Source of the DNA: Hydractinia symbiolongicarpus
Taxonomy: Eukaryota; Cnidaria; Hydrozoa; Anthoathecata; Hydractiniidae
DNA length: 64,000 bases
Assembly (NCBI RefSeq): GCF_029227915.1
Contig: NC_079881.1
Span: forward strand, 11,383,501 to 11,447,500
Direction of reading: 5' to 3'
This document shows positions 18,583 to 28,268 of the stretch, piece by piece. The notes beneath the pieces were generated by a model. That model made no database searches. It had not been told where the DNA came from and saw only the letters and a list, made by a program, of their open reading frames with translations. The position numbers and the translations under genes are program-made. Numbering within the stretch: the first letter of the stretch is position 1; each line of letters begins with the position of its first letter.

Positions 18583-20020
18583 TCAATTGTCAGAATTGTG
18601 GTTTTGTCCAGAATGAGGTTTGCCACAAGCCTGATTACCAATTTTGCGGTTGCAGACGTGGGTGAATTTACATTCTGTTTTCTGGCAACCTTTTTGGCGG
18701 TTAAAATTACGACAGATTTCCACACCGGAAGAAGTATGTGTAGGAAACCCTGAAGACGATCCTGAGGCAGGTGAACCTGAATTTCCCTTACTTAAGGTAC
18801 TGGAAGGGTTACAGACAGGAGGGGAGGCCCAACGAGGTATAAGCATCACTTCATGCAAATGGCTATTGTCAAAGCTCCATGGATAGCCATAAGTGTGCTG
18901 AAGAATTCGATATTCATCGTCATACTTTAGCACAGACTCCCAGGTGTACTTTCTAGCCAACTCTAAGATCTTAATGGAATAAGACAAATAGTCACGTAAA
19001 TCGGACGAGGTTGGCAATCTGGCAGAAGACAATAATTCATAAAAAATTCTCAAATTAGCTATGTTATATTGTTCCATGGAAAGAGATTCCAGTCTTGGCT
19101 TCTTATTTCCAATGGCCAACATTAGCGTAGTTTGTAAACCAGGATCAGTAGAAATAACTTTCTCCTGCTCCACAGGACGAAGCCGAGACACAAAATCGAC
19201 TATACGAAGTGGCTTACCATTTCCAGTGTTTGAAGAAAGTGCCAGGGCGCAGAAACAATTCTGAACTACGGTCTTCTTGCTGGCGAAAAACATCCGATAG
19301 GGAGCGTGTTTGTTGTTGTGACAAGACAGTTCGATTGGTCAACAAATTGGCGGACTGTTGCGGAGCAAGCAAGGAAGCAAAACAAGATGGCGGTTGTACG
19401 TCAAGGGGTGAAGGGCGGAGATTGTCTTGGACACGATTGGTTGGATTTACAGTTTGCTGCAACGGGGAAGTGCTTAAAATTTGTGCTGGGCAATCATTTC
19501 TGGAAGAAGCTGAGCGAAGCCTAGCTAATTCTGATTGTCGAGCAGCAATCTGATTGAGAAGGTGTTGCTCTTCTGTTTGTAAACTTTCCCTTAGGGATAG
19601 CTCTTCCTGTTCTAAGACAGCCAGCTGATTACGAAGAGCAGCTAGCTGAGACGGTGAAGAAGATTTGTTTGGGTTGTTTAGGTGAGACTGCAGAGGCGAA
19701 GATCTTTGGATTGAAGACATTGGGTTATTAGCGATAGTTGAGGAAAGTGCTGAAGCAGCTGATGTGACAGTGTTGGTAGCGCTAGAACGACGACCTGGAC
19801 AGTGACGACTGGGAATACCAAAGTCGTGTAGAGCCAGAAGTGCCTTGCAGCCAGGACATTTTGGGATACGTTTCTTTTTGAGTGTGGACGATTCCTCAAG
19901 AGCGACAGACATTGCAGCAGATTGGAAGGTTTGAGAAGTTGAATCTTCATCTTCTGAGCCATCTGGCGTTTGAGTAGGTGAGATAAAATATAACAGCATC
20001 CATATAGGTGATAAATACAT
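18583..20020 (-). pseudogene. Gag-like ORF of the DIRS-order element
   Basis: The first frame (20020-19214) encodes a Ser-rich region, a CPGC...HCPG cluster (about residues 54-74) and a Leu/Glu/Gln coiled-coil stretch (LRNQLAVLEQEELSLRESLQ). The second frame (to 18583) begins around 19290-19240 with GNGKPLRIVDFVSRLRP. It ends with a Cys/His cluster of CCCH appearance (CRNFNRQKGCQKTECKFTH), then PHSGQNHNSDN and TGA. Crossing from one frame to the other needs a shift near 19250. Function as a nucleocapsid protein is inferred from position and zinc-binding motifs; no sequence family was recognised with certainty. Confidence 0.7.
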
Positions 20021-20100
20021 GTTTAATTAGCCAAAGATTGGTTTGATTGCAAATTGATTGATTAGATTTAAGTGGATTAATAAGCAGCAGACATAAGCAT

Positions 20101-20312
20101 AAGAAAAACTGCTAGAACTGAAAAGGAAAACCATGAGGCAACTGCAGCTTAAATACTAGCAAGACTGCTGACCAAAAAATATGCTGCTGACCAGAAAAGG
20201 CACATAGGTAAATGGTGAACTAACTATGGGCAATACAAACCAGAGTACTGTAGGAAGAAGATCTATATATGTGTGCATTTAAACACTCATAAATATATAT
20301 TTATGAGTCACT
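20101..20312 (-). repeat. Solo A1 terminal repeat of the DIRS-order element
   Basis: A 212-bp match to the A halves of the repeats at 13961-14171 and 14457-14667. It ends in the 24-bp perfect palindrome ACTCATAAATATATATTTAT+GAGT (20285-20308) followed by CACT. On the coding strand this is the upstream terminus, so it should hold the promoter. Confidence 0.9.
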
Positions 20313-21997
20313 AATTCATTTTACTTTTAAATCATTTTTTATTTTTTCATTTTTTTTATTTCAATTTATTATACTTTTACTTTTACCTTTTTTCTGTTTT
20401 TAAAAACGTTTTATTTTAAATTTTTAAAATCGATTTGTCGCTTGGCCGAGAGCTGCCATAGTATACCACAATGCATTTTGACTACATTAACACATGCGCA
20501 AGTAAAAACAAGGTGATAGAAACCAGCCCAGTAGTAAAGTTTACAACACATGCGCACGGAGAAGCTAATTCAAAATATTAACTTGAGAAGCAAGAGGTAA
20601 CAAAAAAGGAACAATCCAGGTAAATCTATTTTATGACAATGTATTGAAATGCATAGTTTGGGTAAGCACCAGGTTGCTTGGTGAATAAAGGGTCAGATTC
20701 CTTCTTTTTCTTAAGAACATGCAAGGATTTCATTGGTCAAACATTTAGAACGAGAATTGTTCTTAGTTTTCCTCTCATTTTATATGGAAAACCATGTATT
20801 AATCATAACTTAAAAATTCTTCTTTTTTACGGCAAAACTGTAATTTGGATAGCAATTTGTAAAGTGAGTAATTAAAAGATAGTACTATCGTACAAATGAA
20901 TGAGATCTTTTATAACAAAGGAACTGGCTTCCTATTGTCCTTTTCAGCTGTTATTACAGGTTTTAATCTTTCTACTAACATCTATTTGTTTTATATAGAG
21001 ACGCAAGTAACCTGCCCATTGTCTTGTGTACGTCGGCAAAAAGTACCCATGGAAGTTGCGGAAAATTCTTTCTTAACAGTGTCAAACCCTTTTTTTTTAA
21101 AACACCGGTTTCTACTATATTATGACAATTCTTATGCTTCCTTTATTTAGAATGACTGATTTTAAAGTTTTCCGAAAAGCCGTTGCTGCAAAAAGAACAA
21201 AACCAACCACGTCAGCTGGAAAGGACAAGTTTTGCAATAAAATTAAAGAATTTTTGGATAGGCTAGAAATTGTAGTGCAAAGACTAAGGAGTGACGTGCA
21301 AGGGAAGGAGCAAAAGTATTTAAGGATAGGTGAATATTTGTGAAAAAATTCTATACAAAAAAACTTATAGTGCCTAGGCATGTGATTAATTTGGAAAATT
21401 AATCTTCACAAAATGCATTTTTTTGACCTTGTGAAAATAATTCTTTGCAAAAATTAATCAAATTAAAGTATTAAAGTAGTTTATTTTTATTGATGTTAAA
21501 GTTGATATACAGGGGGTTAGCTAGCTATAGCTAGCCACAAATATTGCAATATTTTTATAAAATATAGCAGAAGGTTTTTGGGTCAAAATTTAGAACACAC
21601 AAAAAACTAAAAAAAAACACTCAATATTTTAGAAGGAAACAGAATAAAAGCCTTTCCTCTCTGATATTTAAGCACCTTAAACTTTTGATGGTAGCTTAGC
21701 TCTAGCTAGCTATAGCTATAGCTCTAGCCAATTAATAAAACATATATATATATATAGCTAAGCTAACGAGATTTAAAAGCAAAAATCCCTAATCATATTT
21801 AATCGTACTTGTTCTATAACTTCTGTAGTAACCAGCGGCATGGCTTGTTTCTAAGAACTTGTCTGTAAATTCTTGGAATTGAGTAGAAACCGTTTAGCGT
21901 GGATTAAATCTTATTTTCTGTGATTTTGTCTGTTTGGCGCCTCATATTTTTTAACAAAATGGTAGCTGGAGCAGTGGCGTAGTGAGGATAAAGTTTT
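20313..21997. other. Region between retrotransposon and dehydratase gene; one weak exon candidate
   Basis: T-rich low complexity at 20320-20420. A GGCCGAGAGCTGCC motif at 20443-20456 resembles GGCCGAGAACTGCT at 13647-13660 on the other side of the retrotransposon. At 21151-21343 (+) an ATG follows an acceptor-like TTTATTTAGA and opens 63 codons (MTDFKVFRKAVAAKRTKPTT onwards, with a helical Lys/Arg-rich middle). A possible donor AG/GTGAAT lies at 21330. It is not recognised and could be a first exon or chance. GCTAGC/TAGCTATAGC simple repeats occur at 21515-21540 and 21690-21760. Confidence 0.4.
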
Positions 21998-22960
21998 ATG
22001 GCAAACACTCTGTACGTTAAAACGCCTCTTATTGAGGCATTTAACATTAATGGGAAGTACACAGCATATCTTAAGCTTGAAAACACTCAACCTAGTGGCT
22101 CATTTAAGACACGAGGTATAAGCTTTCACTGCCAAAAGTTAAAAGAACGGGGTTGTCATTGTTTGGTTTCTTCTTCAGGAGGAAATGCTGGTCTTGCAGT
22201 TGCTTATACAGGACGGAAATTAGGACTCCCAGTAACTGTGTTTGTACCTGAAACTACAAATGATCATGTCATACAGAAATTGAATCAGCAAGGAGCTTCT
22301 GTCATTAAAAAAGGTGCTGTGTGGGACATCACAAATGAATATGCATTAAGGTTTGTTGGAGAGAAGAAGGAGGATTGTGCTGCACTTGTTCATCCATTTA
22401 ATCATGCTGAAATTTGGAAGGGTCATTCTACAATTATTCACGAATTGAAAGAACAAATGAAGGCACCACCAGATGCTGTTGTATTAAGTGTTGGAGGTGG
22501 TGGATTATTATGTGGAGTTGCTGAAGGACTTAAACATGTGGGATGGTCAGATGTACCTATAATTGCTTGTGAAACAGAAGGAGCTGACTGTTTTAATGCT
22601 GCTATTTCTGCGGGAAAAATTATAGCACTTTCTGAAATAACAAGTGTTGCAAAGTCTCTTGGAGCTTTAACTGTAGCTGAAGAAGCTTTTCGTTGGTATT
22701 CACAACGTAAAATTATATCTGTCAAATTAAGTGATAAAGACGCTGTATCTGCTTGTTTAAGGTTCTCTGAGGACCATAAAATGCTTGTTGAACCAGCTTG
22801 TGGTGCATCCCTTGCTGTGTTATATAAAGAAGATATACTGACTGAACTTGTTGACACAAAGCAACTAAGAAAATTAGAGAGTATTGTTGTAATAGTTTGT
22901 GGAGGTCATTCCGTAAACATCGAACAGTTAGTAAAGTGGAAGCAGGAATTTGATATTTGA
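21998..22960 (+). CDS. SDS: L-serine dehydratase / L-threonine deaminase-like PLP enzyme
   Basis: A 320-residue, single-exon member of the fold-type II PLP family; human SDS has 328 residues. It should convert serine to pyruvate and threonine to 2-oxobutyrate with release of ammonia, in the cytosol. KTPLIEA opens the domain. PSGSFKTRG carries the PLP-binding lysine (about residue 37), SSSGGNAGLAVAY is the substrate-binding Ser/Asn loop, and VLSVGGGGLLCGV is the Gly loop that holds the PLP phosphate. EPACGASLAVLY and VVIVCGGHSVN are conserved C-terminal segments. The start MANTLYVKTPL fits the family, with no longer N-terminus in frame. It has no introns although its neighbours have 10-20. A retrocopy, secondary intron loss or horizontal transfer would all explain this. 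A serine racemase-like assignment is less likely. Confidence 0.93.
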   Translation: MANTLYVKTPLIEAFNINGKYTAYLKLENTQPSGSFKTRGISFHCQKLKERGCHCLVSSSGGNAGLAVAYTGRKLGLPVTVFVPETTNDHVIQKLNQQGASVIKKGAVWDITNEYALRFVGEKKEDCAALVHPFNHAEIWKGHSTIIHELKEQMKAPPDAVVLSVGGGGLLCGVAEGLKHVGWSDVPIIACETEGADCFNAAISAGKIIALSEITSVAKSLGALTVAEEAFRWYSQRKIISVKLSDKDAVSACLRFSEDHKMLVEPACGASLAVLYKEDILTELVDTKQLRKLESIVVIVCGGHSVNIEQLVKWKQEFDI

Positions 22961-25116
22961 TCAAGCAACACAATTTTTAATAGGGTAAATCAATTAAAAA
23001 ATTCATTTTTTGTAATTTTGCACCCACTTATTTATGCAAAATCGTGAAATTAAATACAGACAAAAATTGACTTATTGAACTTTGCTAGACTATAATGTTC
23101 GAGGTAGCACCTATATTTCAATATTTCGCATGGATTTTATTTCGCGAATTTCAAAAAAATTTAATTGACACTAAAAACAAAGGAGGTAAACACAATGGTG
23201 CTAAATAACGAATGTTCAAATTTTCTGCAGTTCGAATTAATGTGCAATTTTTATAAAGAAAATATCAGCAATCAACCAACGAAACATGATATACAATTAA
23301 CAACAACCTTAAAAAAATACATGAAATTTTGTACTAATATTCTTGTTTTTTGGCAAAATTCACAAAATAGTATCTGCGGAATATGATAGTTCATGAATTT
23401 TTTAACCCTAGATTAAAAGGAACGAAAGTCACTTCGTTAGATCAACTAAGTGACTACTTTCTAAACATTTCTAAACAAATTAATATCAGCGAAAAGTCTT
23501 TTAACGGCAAAAATTAGTGCCATTAAGATTAGGTTCGCAGTTCGAGTTAAAAATTAACACGCGCTTCGGTAAAGGTATAGTGGATTTTTTGCTATAAGTT
23601 TTATGAACAGTCCATTGCATATAACTTCATCAGATGGAGGTTTTAAGAAAACATGTGCGGAAGGTATTTTCAGCGAATTCACATCTGACATTTTCCGCAA
23701 ACAATTTATCATATTAAGGTAGCTCTGAGCTATTCTCCCAGCTAAAAGAGACAGCTTGGGTATACGTCAACGTTATCTAGTAAAGGAAACAAATTTTGGC
23801 AATTATGTGTGACAAGAACACACGGCAGTGATTTAGTGATTTAGAATGGATCTTTATTAATATCATTTCGCGGACCTTGCGATAATGTTTGTCTGGAACT
23901 GCTTCGTCATATGTAAGTAAAAAAACTGAACACTTCTTACGAAGCGAAATTTGCAATTCTATTAGCACCTGCAGTTTACGGATCCAAACGTCGGTCTTGC
24001 CGTTAAGGCGCTGGCCGTGTCGAGATGTCTTTCCATCTGACGTGATGTTGATGCCGGTGCTTCAAAAGTAGTGTAGGCTTCTCTCAAGGTTTGACGATAA
24101 TCCAGGTTTTAAATGCCTGTTGGTAATTTCCATATTTTGGACCCAATTTTTTATTGCCCCACTTTATTTTCAGCCTTTGATTGTATCTTTCCCGAACAGG
24201 TCGTCGGTACAATCTGCGCGCTTTGGTGTTGGTTGTCTCCTCTTGGAGTGTTGTTACTCTTACCTCCATGCTCTATGCATAATCGATGGGGTGATGGCAA
24301 TTGCGTCCAAGAGACTAGCAATTGGATCTTTTTTGCGAGGACTACACAAGAAGATCCAATTGCCAGTTTTGTGTCTGCAGGTTTTTTATCGGTCCGCCGA
24401 CGACAAATAACAGGGGATGCGAGTTGTAACAATTTATGGTAAAAAAATTCATGGTGAAGACTCATGGGCTTCCCAATTCGTTACCCACTAACCAGTTACC
24501 ATGGAAAATGTTACACCAAACCTCTTTAAACCAGAAGAAAACTGTCCGCTTCATTGAAAATTAATCCCAAAACTGCAGCAAACTTAGTTCACAAGTCAGG
24601 AAGTCCATTTAGTAGTTTTTACAGACATAACGATCTAAAGCATTCTTTTAATTGTTTTTAATATATTCCCGTGCTCCACTCCTACACTATCACTAGTATT
24701 ACTACCAGAGTGCCATCACGCGCCTTTAACAGCTAATATTATATAATACTAACTACCAAAAAGAACTTTCCTGCTGCCAGCAAAGCTGTAGTAGTGTATT
24801 GTAGTAGTATGTATTTTTTTTTTCTTTGAAAAAGTTTATAAGTTCGTTTATCTATATGTTCGTAAATAAAAAATATACACATACATCAGCTAGTATATTA
24901 AGGATCTTAAACCATACGAAAAAGTTAAAAAGACTTACTGGAGCTTGCAGAAAGCAATTTTACCTTCAACAAGCCCCATTTTAAGTTTCGTTAGAGTAGA
25001 AAGTTATTTTTCCTTATTGTTTTTAAAAAAGTGACTTCGTTTTAAAATTTTGCAATATAATTTTTCACACACTGCTAAAAAACACATAGTGATGTTAACT
25101 TTTATAAATCTCTGTC

Positions 25117-25417
25117 CAAAAGGTTTTTCCATAGATGTTGTCCTCTTTTAGATATTTCGAAACTACTTCGCTGCGTAACAATTCTTGGCCGTATTATTTT
25201 TACGAAATCTAGTCCGGAAATTGTGATTTATTTGCTCAAAACTATTGTGAATGGTTTTTGGTGCTAACTTATTTTTAACTTTAAACATGAAGATTAAGTG
25301 TTGATAGATATTTATTCGATAGACATTAAGCCCCTTTAAATTTTTAATTAAATGCCTTGAGCGAGTGCCATGATCTTGATGCTCAATTATCATAGTTTCT
25401 TGTTTTTGTTTTCTCAA
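25117..25417 (-). mobile_element. 3' fragment of a LINE (CR1/L2- or Rex-like) retrotransposon
   Basis: The minus-strand translation reads LNVYRINIYQHLIFMFKVKN, KLAPKTIHNSFEQI and NFRTRF. After a one-base frameshift near 25170 it reads RGQHLWKNLLDRDL and a stop. This succession (N-Y-Q-x-L-x-F-M-x-K-x-K-N-K-x-A-P, then T-R-F, then R-G-x-x-L-W) is the usual C-terminal end of RT proteins in animal non-LTR elements of the CR1/L2 type. Only the last ~100 codons remain, as expected for a 5'-truncated, decayed copy. Confidence 0.7.
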
Positions 25418-27328
25418 AATTGGTTTTAATTTAATTTGATTTTGTGTGTGTGTACTTGCCTATACAATGTTTGCATACTGTTTCTCATATTCAATCAAAC
25501 TTTTCTTGCTTTCGGTAATTTTAACTAAAAAAAATTTGCTGTCACATCTATATCAAAACTCGTAAGTTTTGCCATCACCCATAACGCAAAACAGGCTTGC
25601 TGGATCATCCTAAAATAATTTTAATGCCTAGGGACCACTGAAGATTAAAGCTCGCGCTGAACTTTCTCGCCGCTCGACTTCTTCGATACATACCCACAAA
25701 CTTGTTTTTTTTAACTTTTCGGAATTCTTAGTAAGAAAGCTTCCTGAACGGTCGTGTCATAAATATTCTCATCTTTATCACTTCATTTGTCACAATTCTT
25801 CATATATGTTCTGCCATCAATTTTCTAAAAATTTACCCAAAGACTCAATCCGCTACGTCGGAAGAAAAGCAAGTTGCATTCAGCGCGGGTATGGTAGTAA
25901 ACTGCAACAAGAAGAAGAAACAAGATACCCTGGGGACGATGTTGGGAGAAGAACAAATTACCCATAAGTTTTAAAACATTTCAAGTACGCTGTGTTGTCA
26001 TTTAAAGAAAATTTTGTCCAAAAATTAGAAATGTCTCCTGCTCAATACGATCTCACTGGAAATAGAGTTGCTATTACTAATAAAGCTTTAGCAGTGAACA
26101 TTTACTTCGCTGATGACAAAAACTTTAATGTCTGTCAATTTGAATGCTTTAGTGTCTGACGTTCACGATGCGGTATTTTTTTGGACGACAGAAAAGCTAA
26201 AACAGGGCGAAACAGGCAATATCTCGACAAAATAACTGAAAGACAAAACTTCGATTTGAAAATTGAAAATCTGAATGCTTGTGGAACACCACATTTAATA
26301 TTCAGAACTGTCATATATTGTCTTGGGAGGCCTAAAGTATCATCTAGCTATTGCAATAAATTAAACATCGACGGATGCAAGAAAGCTGTCTAAAATGGGG
26401 AAATTGGTTGCTATGGGCGTTGCTATGCACTTATATTTGCGGTTGGTTGAAAAAAGTGGCAGGATGGCGTAATAAGAACCTAAATTTGTCATAAGCACTA
26501 CTTGCCACGGTATTCTAAGATGAATTTGCCGCAGAAAACAGCTAAATGACAATTTTTCTAGGGGAACCACCTTAATATTTTCATAGAAATTGTCGATTCT
26601 ATACAAATTTACAACTTTAAAATTTGTAATTTTTGTGACTATGTCCCGAAAGCTAAATAAAAGGATAATGTGTTGTTGTTGTTTTTTTGTGAATACGATA
26701 GTTGGTTTAGAATTGGTTTAAAAATTAAAAAGTCTTCGTTTATAATAAAAATTGACATAGTAAACAACAGCATCAAAAGCCTTTATAATGTTTTAGTTCA
26801 AAATTAGTCCAAAACTTGAAAATGCTTTTTTTATATAAATTTTAACACACTGAACAAATAAAGCATGCTGAACACGATGATGACAATAAATAAATTTTAT
26901 TTTTGTTATTTATAGAATTTCTATGCTGAAACTACTCAAAAAGGCTTTGTTTTCGACTATGGCACAACATCACCCCTTTTCACTTTCTCGCGCCATCCAT
27001 AAAAAACAGGGCCCTAGGGGGGCGAAATCAAACAGGAATGTAAAAAATTAAAATTAAAATTTTGATCCACAGTCCAAAAAAAGGTGGTGAACAAGACGGC
27101 TGTATTATAAACTGCTTCATATTGAAAAAAATTGACATAAACAATATAAAGAATGCTGATAATTATAATCAAGATGTCGATTTTGTGTCACCTAAGAAAA
27201 AAAAACTTTATCAGACCGAATAAATGTTTTATATTTTTTAGGCTAAAGTACACTATTTCCTCCTTTAAACTAGGCCATGTCCCCAGGGGTTCTTTACTTT
27301 TGACATCAAGATCGGCGGCGAAGGCAAC

Positions 27329-27416
27329 CTCGTCCCAAGGGTCTTGTGCCCCCTAAACGGAGGGGACAACTATCAACTTCATCAACAATGCAAAATGCCC
27401 TGGGAACAAAGTTGCG
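27329..27416. mobile_element. MITE of the CAACCTCGTCCCnAGGG family
   Basis: GCAACCTCGTCCCAAGGG on the left and CCCTGGGAACAAAGTTGC on the right form imperfect inverted ends about 88 bp apart. Further matches to the left end (GTCCCCAGGGGTTCTTT) lie just upstream at 27280. See the related copies at 43922, 47183, 50530 and 63424. Confidence 0.5.
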
Positions 27417-28226
27417 GCGAAGGGTCTTGTTAGCCGCGTAAGCGCTAGCGGCTTATAAATCCAGGCAACAATCCCTGGAGAGGCGTGAATGCCTCCAAAT
27501 CTTATTTTTATAAGTAAGAATAATAAAAAACAGTTTACTATTATAAATATTCCTAAATCTTATCAATTTTTTTCGCTGAAATTATTCTTCGAGTATTCTT
27601 TATATATGTGTATTGTATTAAAGAAGACGACACGTTTTTCAAGCCTCGTCTCCAGCAGTTCTCCTTTTCACTATTTGATACCGGAACCCCAATATCAAAA
27701 ATTAAAATAAGAGCCTTGGGGGACGAGGTTGTTTTTTTTTTTGTTTTGTTTTTTATGTTTAGCTACGCAGAAAACAACAGAAGTGTGATCATAATAATGA
27801 GTCATTTTGTTCTCCCTTCTGTGGAAAATAAGTCTGAGGGTTATTCCTAGTTCTTAAGTACATTCTACAGCGCAAAATTAAACCTTACGTTCCACACCGG
27901 CTCATATATATTCCGTTTGATCAACAAAGTCCAAGTTCTCGGACCGATATAGCCGATGCGCGAAGATTTCATTTGAATTGGAGTGGTCCGAATTAAGGTG
28001 CATACTAATTTTAAAATGGCCAATGTCTGACCCCTGAAGACAAACTTGGTTTGGTGCTCTACTTTTTAGTGGTGAAAAATTATGAGTAAATTTAAATATT
28101 ATTATAATAATAACATTATGGTAGCATTACATGCGTTGAAACTAGCTAGCTAGCTATAATTTGAAGGCTAAAGTAACTTGAGCGGTTGGAAGACATGTTG
28201 CTACTACTAGATCTAGTAGCAACCAT

Positions 28227-28268
28227 GTGCTATCAATAGCCTGTCTATAGACAGGCTATTGATAGCAC
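28227..28268. repeat. 42-bp perfect palindrome
   Basis: GTGCTATCAATAGCCTGTCT followed by AT and its exact reverse complement, with no loop. A second perfect palindrome CTACTAGATCTAGTAG lies just before it (about 28204-28219). Both could extrude as cruciforms. There is no gene nearby. Confidence 0.95.

Larger units (their letters stand above)
13677..20312 (-). mobile_element. DIRS-order (Ngaro/PAT-type) tyrosine-recombinase retrotransposon
   Basis: A 6.6-kb retroelement read on the minus strand: A1 repeat (20312-20101), gag-like ORF, RT/RNase H, tyrosine recombinase, then B1 (14921-14668), A2-B2 (14667-14172) and one extra A-B unit (14171-13677). Known split-direct-repeat elements have A1-ORFs-B1-A2-B2. 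No LTRs, integrase or transposase are present. No adenine methyltransferase domain was recognised between RNase H and the recombinase, which favours a Ngaro-like arrangement over PAT or DIRS1. The copy is dead as written: a frameshift in gag, one each in RNase H and recombinase, and a 1003-bp insertion in RT. The same 9 bases, AATTCATTT, precede the left end (13670-13678) and follow the right end (20313-20321). Confidence 0.88.

Noticed and set aside
24113-24465. Overlapping ~100-codon frames on both strands
   Set aside because: No splice logic, no recognised motif and overlap on both strands; most likely chance or old repeat.
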